The notes beneath the pieces were generated by a model that was not told the origin of the DNA, made no database searches, and was given only the letters and a program-made list of their open reading frames with translations. From Streptomyces rishiriensis (GTDB lineage Bacteria > Actinomycetota > Actinomycetes > Streptomycetales > Streptomycetaceae), in contig NZ_JAUSWV010000002.1 of assembly GCF_030815485.1 (NCBI RefSeq), positions 8,060,001-8,124,000 of the forward strand: a stretch of 64,000 bases of DNA, in the 5' to 3' direction. Position numbers and translations under genes: made by a program. Position 1 is the stretch's first letter, and each line of letters starts with the position of its first letter. Shown one piece after another: positions 9,691 through 18,150 of the stretch.

Positions 9691-10241
9691 GCAGGTACCG
9701 TACCGGTGCCCGGGCCGCTGATGGGCGGCTCCGCGTCGGCGAAGTACTCTCGTCCGCTCGTCGGACCTGCGCCGGGTACCAGGTGCACGACGACGCGGCA
9801 GCTGACATCGCCGCGGGCGATGGTCTCCTGCAGTTCGACACTGGCGTAGCCGAGATTGCGGGCGGCGATCGTCCCGAAGACGTTCGACGTCATCATGCAC
9901 ATCGACTCACGGCCCAGCACCTTCTCCGCGAACGGACAGGCCCGGTTGCCCAGCACGATCTTCGTGTCGTCCTGCTCGATGACGTAGAAGTCGCCGTTGA
10001 TCCGCCGCTTGAGATCCACCAGGGCCTCCCCGACCTGCTCGCGGGACAGCTGGTGGGTGCCGAGCGCCTTGAGGTACATGTCGTCGATCTGCGTTCCCAC
10101 CGCCTGACCGACCAGACTGATGTAGCCGGATGCCTCCTCCAGGCCGATCACGGACTCCAGCGAGGTCGCCAGCTCCCGCACCAGCGTCCGCAGGAACACA
10201 TCACGATCCAGATCGATCTTCACGTCCACCGGATGACCCAT
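9687..10241 (-). CDS. MetOD1-like (methanogen output domain) sensory protein
   Basis: The 184-residue soluble protein starts at ATG 10241 behind GGAGAGG. The first half is helical (LVRELATSLESVIGLEEASGY). The second half has a cysteine-containing core, GNRACPFAEKVLGRESMCMMTSNVFG, then a beta-strand end (GDVSCRVVVHLVPG). From family memory this matches methanogen-output-domain-1 proteins, often coded beside SpoIIE phosphatases in Streptomyces; I cannot verify that here. Its stop overlaps the GTG of the phosphatase gene, so it likely senses a signal and controls that phosphatase. The two Cys (C102, C114 approx.) might bind a cofactor or metal, which is inference. Confidence 0.65.
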   Translation of the reverse strand: MGHPVDVKIDLDRDVFLRTLVRELATSLESVIGLEEASGYISLVGQAVGTQIDDMYLKALGTHQLSREQVGEALVDLKRRINGDFYVIEQDDTKIVLGNRACPFAEKVLGRESMCMMTSNVFGTIAARNLGYASVELQETIARGDVSCRVVVHLVPGAGPTSGREYFADAEPPISGPGTGTVPA

Positions 10242-10868
10242 AGCGCCGCCTCTCCTCTTCTCTCCGCACTTCGTTGAACCGCGCCAGGGCCCGGCATTCC
10301 CTCAAGACCAGGCATCCGTCGGCAGTCGTATCCACCCGCCTACCGCACAGCCGCACAGATACCGGGGACCGTGGACCGGGGACCGGGCGAACTCCCCGGG
10401 GCCCGTGGTGTCCGAGGCCGGACGGCGTCCGGCCCAGATCTGCGTGATCTCCACTCCGGCCACTGGGCTGCGCGACGCTCCGGCCCCGCGCCAGGAGGAC
10501 CGGCGCGTGAGGCGGCGCGGGGGGTGGTGTCACCTGCCTGCGGCACGGGCCCTCTCAGTTCTTCAGCGCGCCATGACGCGGTCCGGTCCAACGAGATCGT
10601 CATCGAGCCGACGACCTGGCCGGAGCGGGGAAGGGCCGCGTCGACCTCCCCAGGTGTTGGCGGCCCTTCCCACAACAGGCGTGCGGCTACCCCGCCCCTC
10701 GCTTTCCATGCGCGGTACGCCGAGACGGCTACGAGGACGTCTCGAGCTCCGCCGGCCGGCCGGCAGCCGGAGCCCCGCAACGGCACCCGCCGGGCCAGGT
10801 CGGCCACCGCGGGTGCCTGTCCGCGAAATCCGATGGTGCGACTCGGCTGCGGCCTCGAAAATCGCCGC
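10242..10868. other. Intergenic region without a recognisable gene
   Basis: This 627-base gap lies between divergent genes: the MetOD1-like gene leaves leftward and the GNAT gene rightward. Several short frames cross it, but none shows a domain motif, a convincing ribosome site or a clean codon pattern. It must hold both promoters. Confidence 0.5.
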
Positions 10869-11396
10869 ATGCATGAAGTGAAGCTGTCCGACGGGGTCAT
10901 CGCTCTGTCCCCGCTGCGCCTGGTCGACGCGGCGGCGCACCTCGCGGGGGAGGACGAGCCGCTGGTTCGCTGGCTCAGCGGCAACCCCGGCACGCGCGAG
11001 GGCGTCGAAGCGTACCTCCGGCACTGCCGGGAACAGTGGGAGACCGCCGGTCCGCTCCGCGCCTTCGGCATCCGGGCAGGCGCGGACGGGAGGCTCGCGG
11101 GGACCATCGACCTGCGGTTCGCACCAGAGGGCCTGGCTCCCGGCCAGGTGAACGTCGCCTACGGCCTGTATCCCTCCTGGAGGGGGCGGGGACTGGCCAC
11201 CCGCGCGGTCCTCCTGGTCTCCCGGTACGCGGCGAGCGAGGGCGGTAAGGAGGCGGTGATCCGGGTGGAGCCGCAGAACGCCGCATCTGCCGCAGTCGCC
11301 CGGCGGGCCGGGTTCATCCCCGGCAAGCACACGCACGACGCGAACGGGACGCGGCTCGACTGGTACATCCGCGACCTGTGCGCCGGGACCGGGTGA
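10869..11396 (+). CDS. GNAT-family N-acetyltransferase
   Basis: I choose the ATG at 10869 (MHEVKLSDGVIALSPLRLVDA), since relatives begin with this ligand-loop strand. The frame is open further upstream but without family resemblance. The 175-residue product has the acetyl-CoA binding motif GLYPSWRGRGLATRAV (R/QxxGxG/A type) and the late VEPQNAASAAVARRAGF block. This pattern resembles RimJ/RimL-type acetyltransferases acting on protein N-termini or small amines. The substrate is unknown. It is monocistronic. Confidence 0.8.
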   Translation: MHEVKLSDGVIALSPLRLVDAAAHLAGEDEPLVRWLSGNPGTREGVEAYLRHCREQWETAGPLRAFGIRAGADGRLAGTIDLRFAPEGLAPGQVNVAYGLYPSWRGRGLATRAVLLVSRYAASEGGKEAVIRVEPQNAASAAVARRAGFIPGKHTHDANGTRLDWYIRDLCAGTG

Positions 11397-11638
11397 GCGG
11401 AGCCCGCAGGGCACCACCCGAGAGTTGCGGCGGTGTGTCGCCGTAACCGGTGCGGCGTGACCACATGCAGACGGCCCGGGCGCGATCACCGCACCCCGTT
11501 GGTCGGCGATCACTCGGACCGAGTGGGGCGAGGAGTGCCTGCGCCGTCCGGACGGATCACGACCGTGGCCGGTGGGTGACGGAGTGATCCTGGTGGTCGG
11601 CCTGATTATCAGGTGGCCATCGGGGATAGCCGCAGTTC

Positions 11639-12187
11639 ATGAGGTTGCTGACACGTTCGCGTGAGGCCGACCGGGTTCTGACGCAGCAGGCGGCTTCCCG
11701 GATCCCGCCGGGAGTGGCCAAGGTGCTGTCGGGAGTGGAGGAGGCCGCGGAGAGTACGAAACTGTGGTGTGGTGCTGCCGTCGCGATGGCGTGGTTCGGC
11801 GGGTGGAGGGGCCGCAAGGCGGCGGCCGCCGGACTCGGGGCCCTGGTGGTGGCACAGCTGGCAGCGAACGGCCTGTGCAAGCAGCTCGCCGACCGCCCCA
11901 GGCCGCCGGAGGAGTGGATCCCGCACGACGAGGTGGCCGACCGCCCCGCCTCTTCCTCGTTCCCCTCGGGGCACACCGCGGCCGCGGTCGCCTTCACTGC
12001 CGCTGTCGCCCCGGCCTGGCCGGCCGCGGGCGTGCTGTGCGCGGTGCCGGCTGTCTTGGTGGCCGTCGAGCGCGTGCAGTCGGGTGCCCACTATCCGACC
12101 GACGTCGTCGCCGGCGCCTCCATCGGGCTGGCCAGCGCCTGGCTCACGCGGCGGGCCCCGGCTCTGCTGCTGCGTCACTGGCTGTAG
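11639..12187 (+). CDS. PAP2-family membrane phosphatase
   Basis: The 182-residue protein carries the three PAP2 signatures: KQLADRPRP (KX6RP), FPSGHTAA (PSGH) and ERVQSGAHYPTDV (SRX5HX3D with Ser replaced by Glu). Four to five hydrophobic helices (AAVAMAWFGGW, LGALVVAQLAA, VAFTAAVAPAWPAAGVLC) place it in the cytoplasmic membrane. Such enzymes dephosphorylate lipid phosphates such as undecaprenyl pyrophosphate or phosphatidic acid. The substrate cannot be fixed. It stands alone, with decayed genes downstream. Confidence 0.85.
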   Translation: MRLLTRSREADRVLTQQAASRIPPGVAKVLSGVEEAAESTKLWCGAAVAMAWFGGWRGRKAAAAGLGALVVAQLAANGLCKQLADRPRPPEEWIPHDEVADRPASSSFPSGHTAAAVAFTAAVAPAWPAAGVLCAVPAVLVAVERVQSGAHYPTDVVAGASIGLASAWLTRRAPALLLRHWL

Positions 12188-12322
12188 CCCGAGACCGAGC
12201 CGTCCCGAGGCGAGGCGAGGTGAGGCGTGGGGCGAGGCCTCAGGGATCGTGGGACTGCAATGGTGGTCCGTGCCGGTCCGGACGGGGCCCGGCGTCGACG
12301 CCGACGACGGCGAGTCTGCGCA

Positions 12323-12540
12323 TCACGAATCTGCCGCCTCGCCCGGGGTGCGGTGGGCGGCGACGAAGAGATCATCTTGATGCCGCCGGAATCGAGGAAG
12401 GTGACCCGACCCGGGCCGACGCGGATGCGAGAGCGGGGCGTGCCGGTGACGTCCGGGGTCTGGCGGGGCGTGTGCCGGTGTGGTGGTCGAGGTCTTCGGC
12501 CGACGACAGCACGCGGAGGCCGTCGACGGAGGCAGGCGTG
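12323..12540 (-). pseudogene. Remnant of a STAS-domain anti-anti-sigma factor
   Basis: Three minus-strand frames together rebuild a SpoIIAA/RsbV-like STAS domain: GLRVLSSAEDLDHHTGT in one frame, RIRVGPGRVTFLDSGGIKM in a second, and DLFVAAHRTPGEA then a stop at 12323 in the third. The DSGG block is where the phosphorylatable Ser of STAS proteins sits. At least two frameshifts make it non-functional. It lies head-to-head with a fragment of an RsbW-like gene. Boundaries are approximate. Confidence 0.5.
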
Positions 12541-12630
12541 AGGGGGGGTGTCTCGGAAGCAACAGATGGAGACTGGAGTGAGCAGCGGATGTGCGGGTAA
12601 GCGCCGGGAATTGTGGACGGGAACGAGGGG

Positions 12631-12800
12631 ATGGGACAGCACGGCCTGGAGATCGTCGTGGCCGTCGCGCAGTATTTCGAGGCGCAGCGCGCACCGGTCG
12701 GCAAACGCGTGACGGCCCGCCTCGCCCTCACCGACGACCCGGACACTTTCCCCGGCGTCCCGGCCCGCCAGGCGATCGACGGGATCGACGCAAGCGATCG
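12631..12800 (+). pseudogene. C-terminal fragment of an RsbW-like ATPase
   Basis: The frame from 12631 reads MGQHGLEIVVAVAQYF, then GKRVTARLALTD, which matches the glycine loop and C-terminus of the intact RsbW-like proteins at 7459 and 31764. The N-terminal half with the N-box is absent upstream. The frame continues past the domain without family resemblance. It is probably a truncated duplicate. Confidence 0.65.
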
Positions 12801-12992
12801 ACGCACATTGAAGCGGCCTTGCCGACCTTGGGCAGACGACCCTGCCGACCAGCATCCCGAACGCGGCCCCGCCCCCCCGGCCCGTCCAACGCGTCGCACG
12901 AGGCGTGTACCGGCCTGTGCAGCGAACCGCGTCGACCGTCGGTTCTACGGCATTCCGTCTCAGAGCACGGGTTGGTGGGCCCGCCCGCGAGG

Positions 12993-13754
12993 TCAGGTGT
13001 GGGAGAGCGCGAAGGAGACGAGGAAGCCGCTGACGGTGATCAGTCCGATCGCCAGGTGAGCGTCGTCGAACGCTTCGGGGATCATCGTGTCGGCGACCAT
13101 GGCGAGGATGGCCCCGGCCGCCACCGCGGTCACCGCGGCGATCACGGCGGGCGAGAAGGAACCGACCACCGTGTAACCGAGGACGGCCGAAACGGTGCTG
13201 GCCGCCGCGATGGCCGTCCAGACACCGAAGACGTAACCCTTGCCGCGGCCGGCCTTCCTCATCCCCGCCGAACTCGACAGCCCCTCAGGAACGTTGCTGA
13301 TGAACACCGCGGCCACCGTCACCAGACTGACCGCGCCGCCGTCGAGCAGACTGACGCCGATCACCGCGGACTCCGGCACCCCGTCGAGCAGGGCGCCGAG
13401 CGCGAGCGCCGTCCCGGACCCGCCCTGCTCGGCCTCCGAGGGCTGTGCCTGAGCCCGCGCGTGACCGGAACGCTTGCGGTGCCTGGCGCCCCGGCGGGCC
13501 AGCCACACGTTTCCCCCGGTGTAGGCCACCGCGCCGATGAGGGTACCGACGGCCGCGGGAGCAAGCCCCGCCTCGTCGTACGCCTCCCCGACCAGCTCGA
13601 AGGAGACCGCCGAGATCAGCACCCCGGCGCCGAAAGCCATCACGGTCGCGATCACCTTCTGGGGCACCCGTAGCCCGTACCCCAGCAGGGCACCGAGCAA
13701 CAGGGCCGAGCCTGCCGCCAGACCCCACAGTCCAGCCTCCACCACTTCAGTCAT
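12993..13754 (-). CDS. ZIP-family metal transporter
   Basis: The 253-residue protein has eight predicted hydrophobic segments and a polar, His/Arg-containing loop (RHRKRSGHARAQAQ) between TM3 and TM4. TM4 carries LGALLDGVPESAVIG and TM5 carries FISNVPEGLSSSAG, the paired metal-site motifs of the ZIP family (ZupT/GufA-like). The usual first His of the HNxPEG motif is replaced by Ser (SNVPEG). Members import or move Zn2+ and other divalent metals. No metal regulator site is evident near it. The metal is inference. Confidence 0.85.
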   Translation of the reverse strand: MTEVVEAGLWGLAAGSALLLGALLGYGLRVPQKVIATVMAFGAGVLISAVSFELVGEAYDEAGLAPAAVGTLIGAVAYTGGNVWLARRGARHRKRSGHARAQAQPSEAEQGGSGTALALGALLDGVPESAVIGVSLLDGGAVSLVTVAAVFISNVPEGLSSSAGMRKAGRGKGYVFGVWTAIAAASTVSAVLGYTVVGSFSPAVIAAVTAVAAGAILAMVADTMIPEAFDDAHLAIGLITVSGFLVSFALSHT

Positions 13755-13934
13755 GCCGACCCGTCTACCCGCTGTGGATGTGGATCAACGGGCGGCGGCC
13801 GGCTCACGCCTCCGGAAGGCCCTGTAGGCGGTCAGGGACAGGGGCACACGGCGTTGGCGGTGTCGGCGAGGGACCGGCAGGGCGAGATCTGGCGACTGGT
13901 CGCCGAATCCCTGGTCAAGTAGCCGGGCTTCGGG

Positions 13935-14085
13935 CCAGCGCGCCCGGTTCGAGGCGGTGATGGCCCGCATCCGCGTCCCGCGGTGCGGGCCTGACCGTCG
14001 CGCGCGGCAGGCACGACAAACTGGTGCCGCCGGAATCCGCCTCAGAGGTGCTGCGTCGTCAGCCCTGCCTCGGCGGCGCGGACGC
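13935..14085 (+). pseudogene. Probable C-terminal remnant of an alpha/beta hydrolase
   Basis: One frame reads RFEAVMARIRVPRCG and, after a shift, another reads LTVARGRHDKLVPPESASEVL. Together they resemble the strand-loop around the catalytic Asp of alpha/beta hydrolases (IRVP, then GRHDKLVP). No complete gene surrounds them, and the remaining bases of 13755-14087 show nothing further. Low confidence. Confidence 0.35.
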
Positions 14086-14087
14086 GG

Positions 14088-15296
14088 TCATCCGCGACCG
14101 CGAACGACGTCCGGCGCTATGTCCTCGCGGAACCCGCCGTTCGCCGCTGACGCGGTCCTCAGGGACGCCGCTGTCGGGGCGGTGCCGCAGAAGGTCGCCT
14201 CCAGGGTTCCGCCCAACGTGGTGTTCACCGTCCCGTTGTTGGAGGTGTTGGCCATGGAGGTCATGGTGCGGCTGCCGTCAGCACTACCGAACGCCCAGGT
14301 GTAGTAACCCTGCACCGTGCCGGTGTGCCCGTAGACCGTCACACCACAGGACAGTTTCCTGGCGCGCAGACCCAGACCGTAGGACTGGCTGCCGTCCGCG
14401 TTGACGGGGACCATGGTCGTCATCTGCCGCAGTGCGCTCTGTGGAAGCAGGGCGCCGGAGAGCAGGGCGCCGAAGAACGTGTTGAGATCCTCTGCACTGG
14501 AGATGATCGCCCCGGCGGACTGCGCCCAGGAGACCGTCTGCTCCGTGGAATCCACCAGGGGGAGCGTGGTGTCGTCCGGTCGCAGGTAGCCGCGCGAGGC
14601 GGAGCCGGCGATGTCGGTCAGGGGGTGGACATAGGAAGTGTTGGTGAGCTTGAGCGGCTCGAAGATGCGCTGTCGGTACTGCTCGGCGACCGGCTTCCCC
14701 GTGAGGTGCTCGATGATCTGGCCGATCACCACGAAATTGGTGTTGGAGTAGCTGTAACCCGAACCGGGCGTCATGGTCAGCGGGTGCGCCGTCGATTTAT
14801 TGATCAGTTCCTGGAAGCTGAACGTCTTGTTTCGCACCGCTTCGAAACCTGGAACGGTGTAGTAGAACATGTCGTTGGTGTAATCGTAGAGACCGCTGCG
14901 GTGACTGAGCAGATGCCGCACGGTGATGGAGGCGCTCGGCAGGGGAGTGGGCAGGTACGTGTTGGCCGGAGCGTCCAGGTTGACGAGGCCCTCGGATACC
15001 AGTTGCATCAGGACGACTGTGCTGAAGGTCTTGGTGACGCTTCCGATCCGGAACCGCCGGCCGGTGTCCATCCTGGCCCCCGTGGCCGTGTTCGCCTTGC
15101 CGCCGGCGACGCCGTAGTAGGTGGCCTGGTCGTCGATGAGGGTCAGTGCGCCCGGCGCGCCCTGCGCCATGGCCTGCCGCTGTACGGCGCGGACGGCCTC
15201 GATGTTGGGCGCCGGTAACGCAGCGGCGTGTGAGGGTGTCGCGAGGGTAGCGAGCGTGACACCTGCGAGGACGACGCCCATTGCTCGAATGCGCAT
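14088..15296 (-). CDS. Secreted serine hydrolase (class C beta-lactamase / D,D-carboxypeptidase family)
   Basis: The 402-residue protein begins with a Sec signal peptide (MRIRAMGVVLAGVTLATLATPSHA). The nucleophile motif SxxK is SVTK at 86-89. The second motif YxN is in GSGYSYSNTNF near residue 178, and the HTG motif is YGHTGTVQGY near 325. These are the three signatures of the beta-lactamase/transpeptidase-like fold, as in the Streptomyces R61 D,D-peptidase and related esterases. It should act outside the membrane on peptidoglycan peptides or esters. Length matches R61-type enzymes. It appears monocistronic. Confidence 0.88.
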   Translation of the reverse strand: MRIRAMGVVLAGVTLATLATPSHAAALPAPNIEAVRAVQRQAMAQGAPGALTLIDDQATYYGVAGGKANTATGARMDTGRRFRIGSVTKTFSTVVLMQLVSEGLVNLDAPANTYLPTPLPSASITVRHLLSHRSGLYDYTNDMFYYTVPGFEAVRNKTFSFQELINKSTAHPLTMTPGSGYSYSNTNFVVIGQIIEHLTGKPVAEQYRQRIFEPLKLTNTSYVHPLTDIAGSASRGYLRPDDTTLPLVDSTEQTVSWAQSAGAIISSAEDLNTFFGALLSGALLPQSALRQMTTMVPVNADGSQSYGLGLRARKLSCGVTVYGHTGTVQGYYTWAFGSADGSRTMTSMANTSNNGTVNTTLGGTLEATFCGTAPTAASLRTASAANGGFREDIAPDVVRGRG

Positions 15297-15491
15297 GCAG
15301 AACCTTCTCTCGGAAAGGCCGGCGGGAGCCGAGCCGACGCTGGAGGAGTTTTCGTGCCGCTCTTCGCGCTGTTCTTCGTTCTTGTGGCAGTGACGGTGCG
15401 GTGGCAGGGCTGATCCGGTGCTTCGTGTGCAGGTCGAACCCTCATCGGGGATGGATCATTGACACCCTAACCGCCGTCCCTGACTAAGGAG

Positions 15492-15812
15492 TTGACCCTC
15501 GAGCATTTCGATGGGCGCTGTCCGACCGGTCGGATGCGGGTGCCTCTCTGTCCGCCTTTGTCGGGGCGGAGGGCGGGCTGCCGCCTCCTGCTCAGCCTCA
15601 CCGGGGCCGCGATCCGCCCCTTCGACCACCAGACCCGGCCCGGGCTGCGCATACACAACGGCACTCTGCACCAGCCCCCAGCCGGCTGGTCCGGCATGCG
15701 CGCCGCCCTCATCCGTCCCGACGGCCACGTCGCCTGGGCCGGCGCCGACAGCGACGACACCGTTCTCGCGGACGGCCTCACCGCCGCCTTGGCCATCACG
15801 CACCGGAACTGA
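15492..15812 (+). pseudogene. C-terminal fragment of an FAD-dependent aromatic monooxygenase
   Basis: The frame ends with LIRPDGHVAWAGADSDD, the typical C-terminal block of PHBH/RdmE-type aromatic hydroxylases. Before it comes a plausible thioredoxin-like tail (RLLLSLTGAAIRPFDHQTRPG). The FAD-binding GxGxxG domain and catalytic core (about 400 residues) are missing. It is a remnant, followed at once by a broken RidA-like gene. Confidence 0.55.
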
Positions 15813-15821
15813 GGCACCCCG

Positions 15822-16020
15822 TGACCATCCAGCGCATCGACCCGACCGGTCTGCACGCCGCCCCGGCCTCAGCAGCCAGTCGTCACCACCACCGGCCGAC
15901 AGGTGATCCACCTCTCCGGGCAGGTCGCGTGGGACGCATCCGGCAACCCCACCGGCGGTGACCACGCCGCCCAGGCCGCTGCCGTCGTCCGCAGCATCGA
16001 CACCGCCCTGACCGCTGCCC
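15822..16020 (+). pseudogene. Frameshifted, truncated RidA/YjgF-family gene
   Basis: GTG at 15822 opens MTIQRIDPTGLHAAPA, a normal RidA start. The frame then shifts, and VVTTTGRQVIHLSGQVAWDASGNPTGGDHAAQ continues in the neighbouring frame. The C-terminal part with the conserved Arg and the end of the fold is lost after IDTALTAAP. Intact relatives deaminate reactive enamines and imines. Confidence 0.6.
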
Positions 16021-16208
16021 CTTGGCATCGCCCAGGCCGCGACCGCGCCCCACGGGTTCCGTCGTACGAGGGCGAGGGCAGCGGCAGGGGCGAGGGCGAG
16101 GCGGTCACGTTCGACGTCAGCCGGGGCCGGAAGGTCCCCAGGCCGAGAACGTCGTCCGAGGCCGACGGCCGCGAGCCTCCCGAGCGCCGTGTAGAGTGGC
16201 ATCACCGA

Positions 16209-16282
16209 CGCGGGGTGGAGCAGCTCGGTAGCTCGCTGGGCTCATAACCCAGAGGTCGCAGGTTCAAATCCTGTCCCCGCTA
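16209..16282 (+). tRNA. Initiator tRNA-fMet (anticodon CAU)
   Basis: The 74-nt sequence folds as a tRNA with anticodon CAT in the loop CTCATAA. Initiator identity is shown by the unpaired C1-U72 end of the acceptor stem (CGCGGGG against CCCCGCT) and by three consecutive G-C pairs in the anticodon stem (GGG/CCC). The D-arm is GAGCAGCTCGGTAGCTC and the T-loop TTCAAAT. The CCA end is not encoded. A strong hairpin follows. Confidence 0.97.
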
Positions 16283-16287
16283 CTCGA

Positions 16288-16319
16288 GAGAGGGGCCCGG
16301 CATCAGCCGGGCCCCTCTC
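16288..16319 (+). terminator. Strong hairpin terminator after tRNA-fMet
   Basis: GAGAGGGGCCCGGC (16288-16301) pairs perfectly over 14 bp with 16306-16319 around the loop ATCA. It begins 6 nt after the tRNA. It lacks a T-run. Confidence 0.85.
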
Positions 16320-16940
16320 GCATTCCCTCCGATCCGAGCGGGATACGCCGGTCCTGAGCCTCCCCCGCAGGGTCCGGCTGCTGTGCCGGGCCCGAAGGGA
16401 CGGACCGCCGCAGCATCCGGGTTCACGGTGACCACTGCGCCGCTGAGGCGACCACTGTGCCCCCCGAGAGCGTCGATCGCAGCCCTCACCTTCCCTGCCT
16501 CGGGCGGGTACGGGCGGGAGCGTCCCCTCACGGACCTGCGAAGTCGCTGCCAGGGCGAAAGGCGGTGGGGCGGAGTCGCTGGTCGCCGCAGGTGTGGCGG
16601 TCGCGCCGGTCGTTCGGCGCGTCCTCGGTGCGAGGGGAAGGCGTGCCCCCCGACGGGCATGGCGTCCGAGTCCCACGTCGGGGCTGTGATCGGGGTCGGC
16701 GGAGGATCCGGACTCACGAACGACGGGAGAACGGCGGGACGTGGACCCGCTCAGGCGGATCGCACGCGTTCCCCTGTCCGGGTTGACCCACCAGAGGGAA
16801 CCGTGGAACCGACGAGTGTGAGCGGTGGCTCAAAAGCGTCCCTCGTGAACAGACTGTGAAGGCGGTCTGTGCTCGTCGCCCGAAAAGGGGTACCCCAGCG
16901 GCGCGCGAGTTCCTCTTTCGACCCCCCGGAGGCAACCCCC
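16320..16940. other. Long leader/intergenic region before the ferritin-like operon
   Basis: No gene is recognisable here. Near the right end are the inverted repeat CAGAC-N10-GTCTG (16850-16869) and the palindrome GGGGTACCCC (16887-16896). The latter contains GGGTAC, the -10 type of sigma-B-group promoters, but I find no GNNT element at the ideal 14-16 nt spacing. A GGAGG ribosome site precedes the ATG at 16941. I see no second copy of the tRNA 3' end that would mark an integrated element. Confidence 0.4.
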
Positions 16941-18140
16941 ATGACATTCAATCCGCTCGAGCAGCGGGGCATCCCGCTGGACCGTCAGCTACGCAATTGG
17001 CGCGAGCTGAATGTGGCACCGATCGACCCTGATCACTGTGACCCGTACACCCGCTGCCGGATCATCACGATGAACGGCATCGAGGTGGAGGCGATCATGT
17101 TCAGCCACCAGCTCGCCCGCAACACCGTCGACCCCGAGGTGAAGAGGCAGCTGGCGCGGGTCCGCTACATCGAGGCGCAGCAGCAGAAGGTCGTCAACTG
17201 GCTTCTTCCGGGTGTGTCGTCGGTGCTGGAGACGACGATCGCCTACGAGCAGGTCGCGGTGGACCTCACGGCCTGGGTGGCTCGGATGGAGCCGGACCCG
17301 TATCTGAAGCAGGCGTACCAGTTCGGTGTGCTGGAGGACTTCGACCACCTGTACCGGTACGCGAACCTGTACGAGATGATCGAGCACCGCAAGGCGGAGT
17401 CGATCGTCGAGGGGTTGACCGAGGTCATGCCCGGTCGGCCGACCCGGTACCACCATCGTGACCCGGTCGACAACGTCCGTGACCCGTACGCGAAGGACGA
17501 GACGAACCCGTTGTCGAAGCTGCACGCGCTGACGATCATGTCGGCCGAGCAGCAGACCATGAACTTCTACATGAACACCGGGCCCACCTACATGGAGCCG
17601 ATCGCCCGCCAGCTCTACCAGGAGATCGGGCTCATCGAAGAGGAGCACGTCACTCACTACGAGTCGCTGGTCGATCCGGGTGAGACGTGGTGGGAGCAGC
17701 TCGTCAACCACGAGTACAACGAGTGCTATCTCTACTACTCCTTCATGGAGCAGGAGAGCGACCCCAGGGTCAAGGCCATCTGGGAGCTCCACCTGAACAT
17801 GGAACTGGAGCACCTGCACACCGCCTGCGACCTGATGCGCACTCACGACGGACGCGATCCGGCCTCGGTGCTGGCCCCCGTACTGCCGAACGTGCTCACC
17901 TTCGAGCCGAACAAGCAGTATCTGCGGGAACTGCTGGACACCCAGATGGACCTGACCACGCTCGGCGCCGGCTATGTGCGTGACCAGCACGAACGGTTCG
18001 AGAAGATGCAGGAGCAGATCCATGGCGGCGAGGCGCCCCCGAGCGACCGGGTCATGACCGAGCACGATCAGATGTTCGGCCGCGAGTACCGCGTCCAGAC
18101 CGAGGGCGAGCACCCCGACCCCGCACAACGCGAGAAGTAG
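16941..18140 (+). CDS. Large ferritin-like-fold protein of unknown function
   Basis: I start at ATG 16941 (MTFNPLEQRGIPLDRQLRNW), 9 nt after GGAGG. The 399-residue protein is helical and rich in Glu/His pairs typical of a ferritin-like di-metal four-helix bundle: ETTIAYEQ, IGLIEEEHVTHYES and HLNMELEHLHTACDL supply ExxH-type ligands. Residues 145-210 form an unusual insert rich in Arg, His, Asp and Pro. It is much longer than bacterioferritin or Dps (about 160-180). The downstream hemerythrin gene starts 10 nt after its stop, so the two are co-transcribed. A role in iron or oxygen/peroxide handling is inference; the enzymatic activity is unknown. Confidence 0.7.
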   Translation: MTFNPLEQRGIPLDRQLRNWRELNVAPIDPDHCDPYTRCRIITMNGIEVEAIMFSHQLARNTVDPEVKRQLARVRYIEAQQQKVVNWLLPGVSSVLETTIAYEQVAVDLTAWVARMEPDPYLKQAYQFGVLEDFDHLYRYANLYEMIEHRKAESIVEGLTEVMPGRPTRYHHRDPVDNVRDPYAKDETNPLSKLHALTIMSAEQQTMNFYMNTGPTYMEPIARQLYQEIGLIEEEHVTHYESLVDPGETWWEQLVNHEYNECYLYYSFMEQESDPRVKAIWELHLNMELEHLHTACDLMRTHDGRDPASVLAPVLPNVLTFEPNKQYLRELLDTQMDLTTLGAGYVRDQHERFEKMQEQIHGGEAPPSDRVMTEHDQMFGREYRVQTEGEHPDPAQREK

Positions 18141-18150
18141 GGGAGCCGAG

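Noticed and set aside
13920..14020. Possible IS5-type transposase scar (FEAVMARIRVPR)
   Set aside because: The downstream GRHDKLVPPE in the neighbouring frame fits an alpha/beta hydrolase better, and no terminal repeats are visible.
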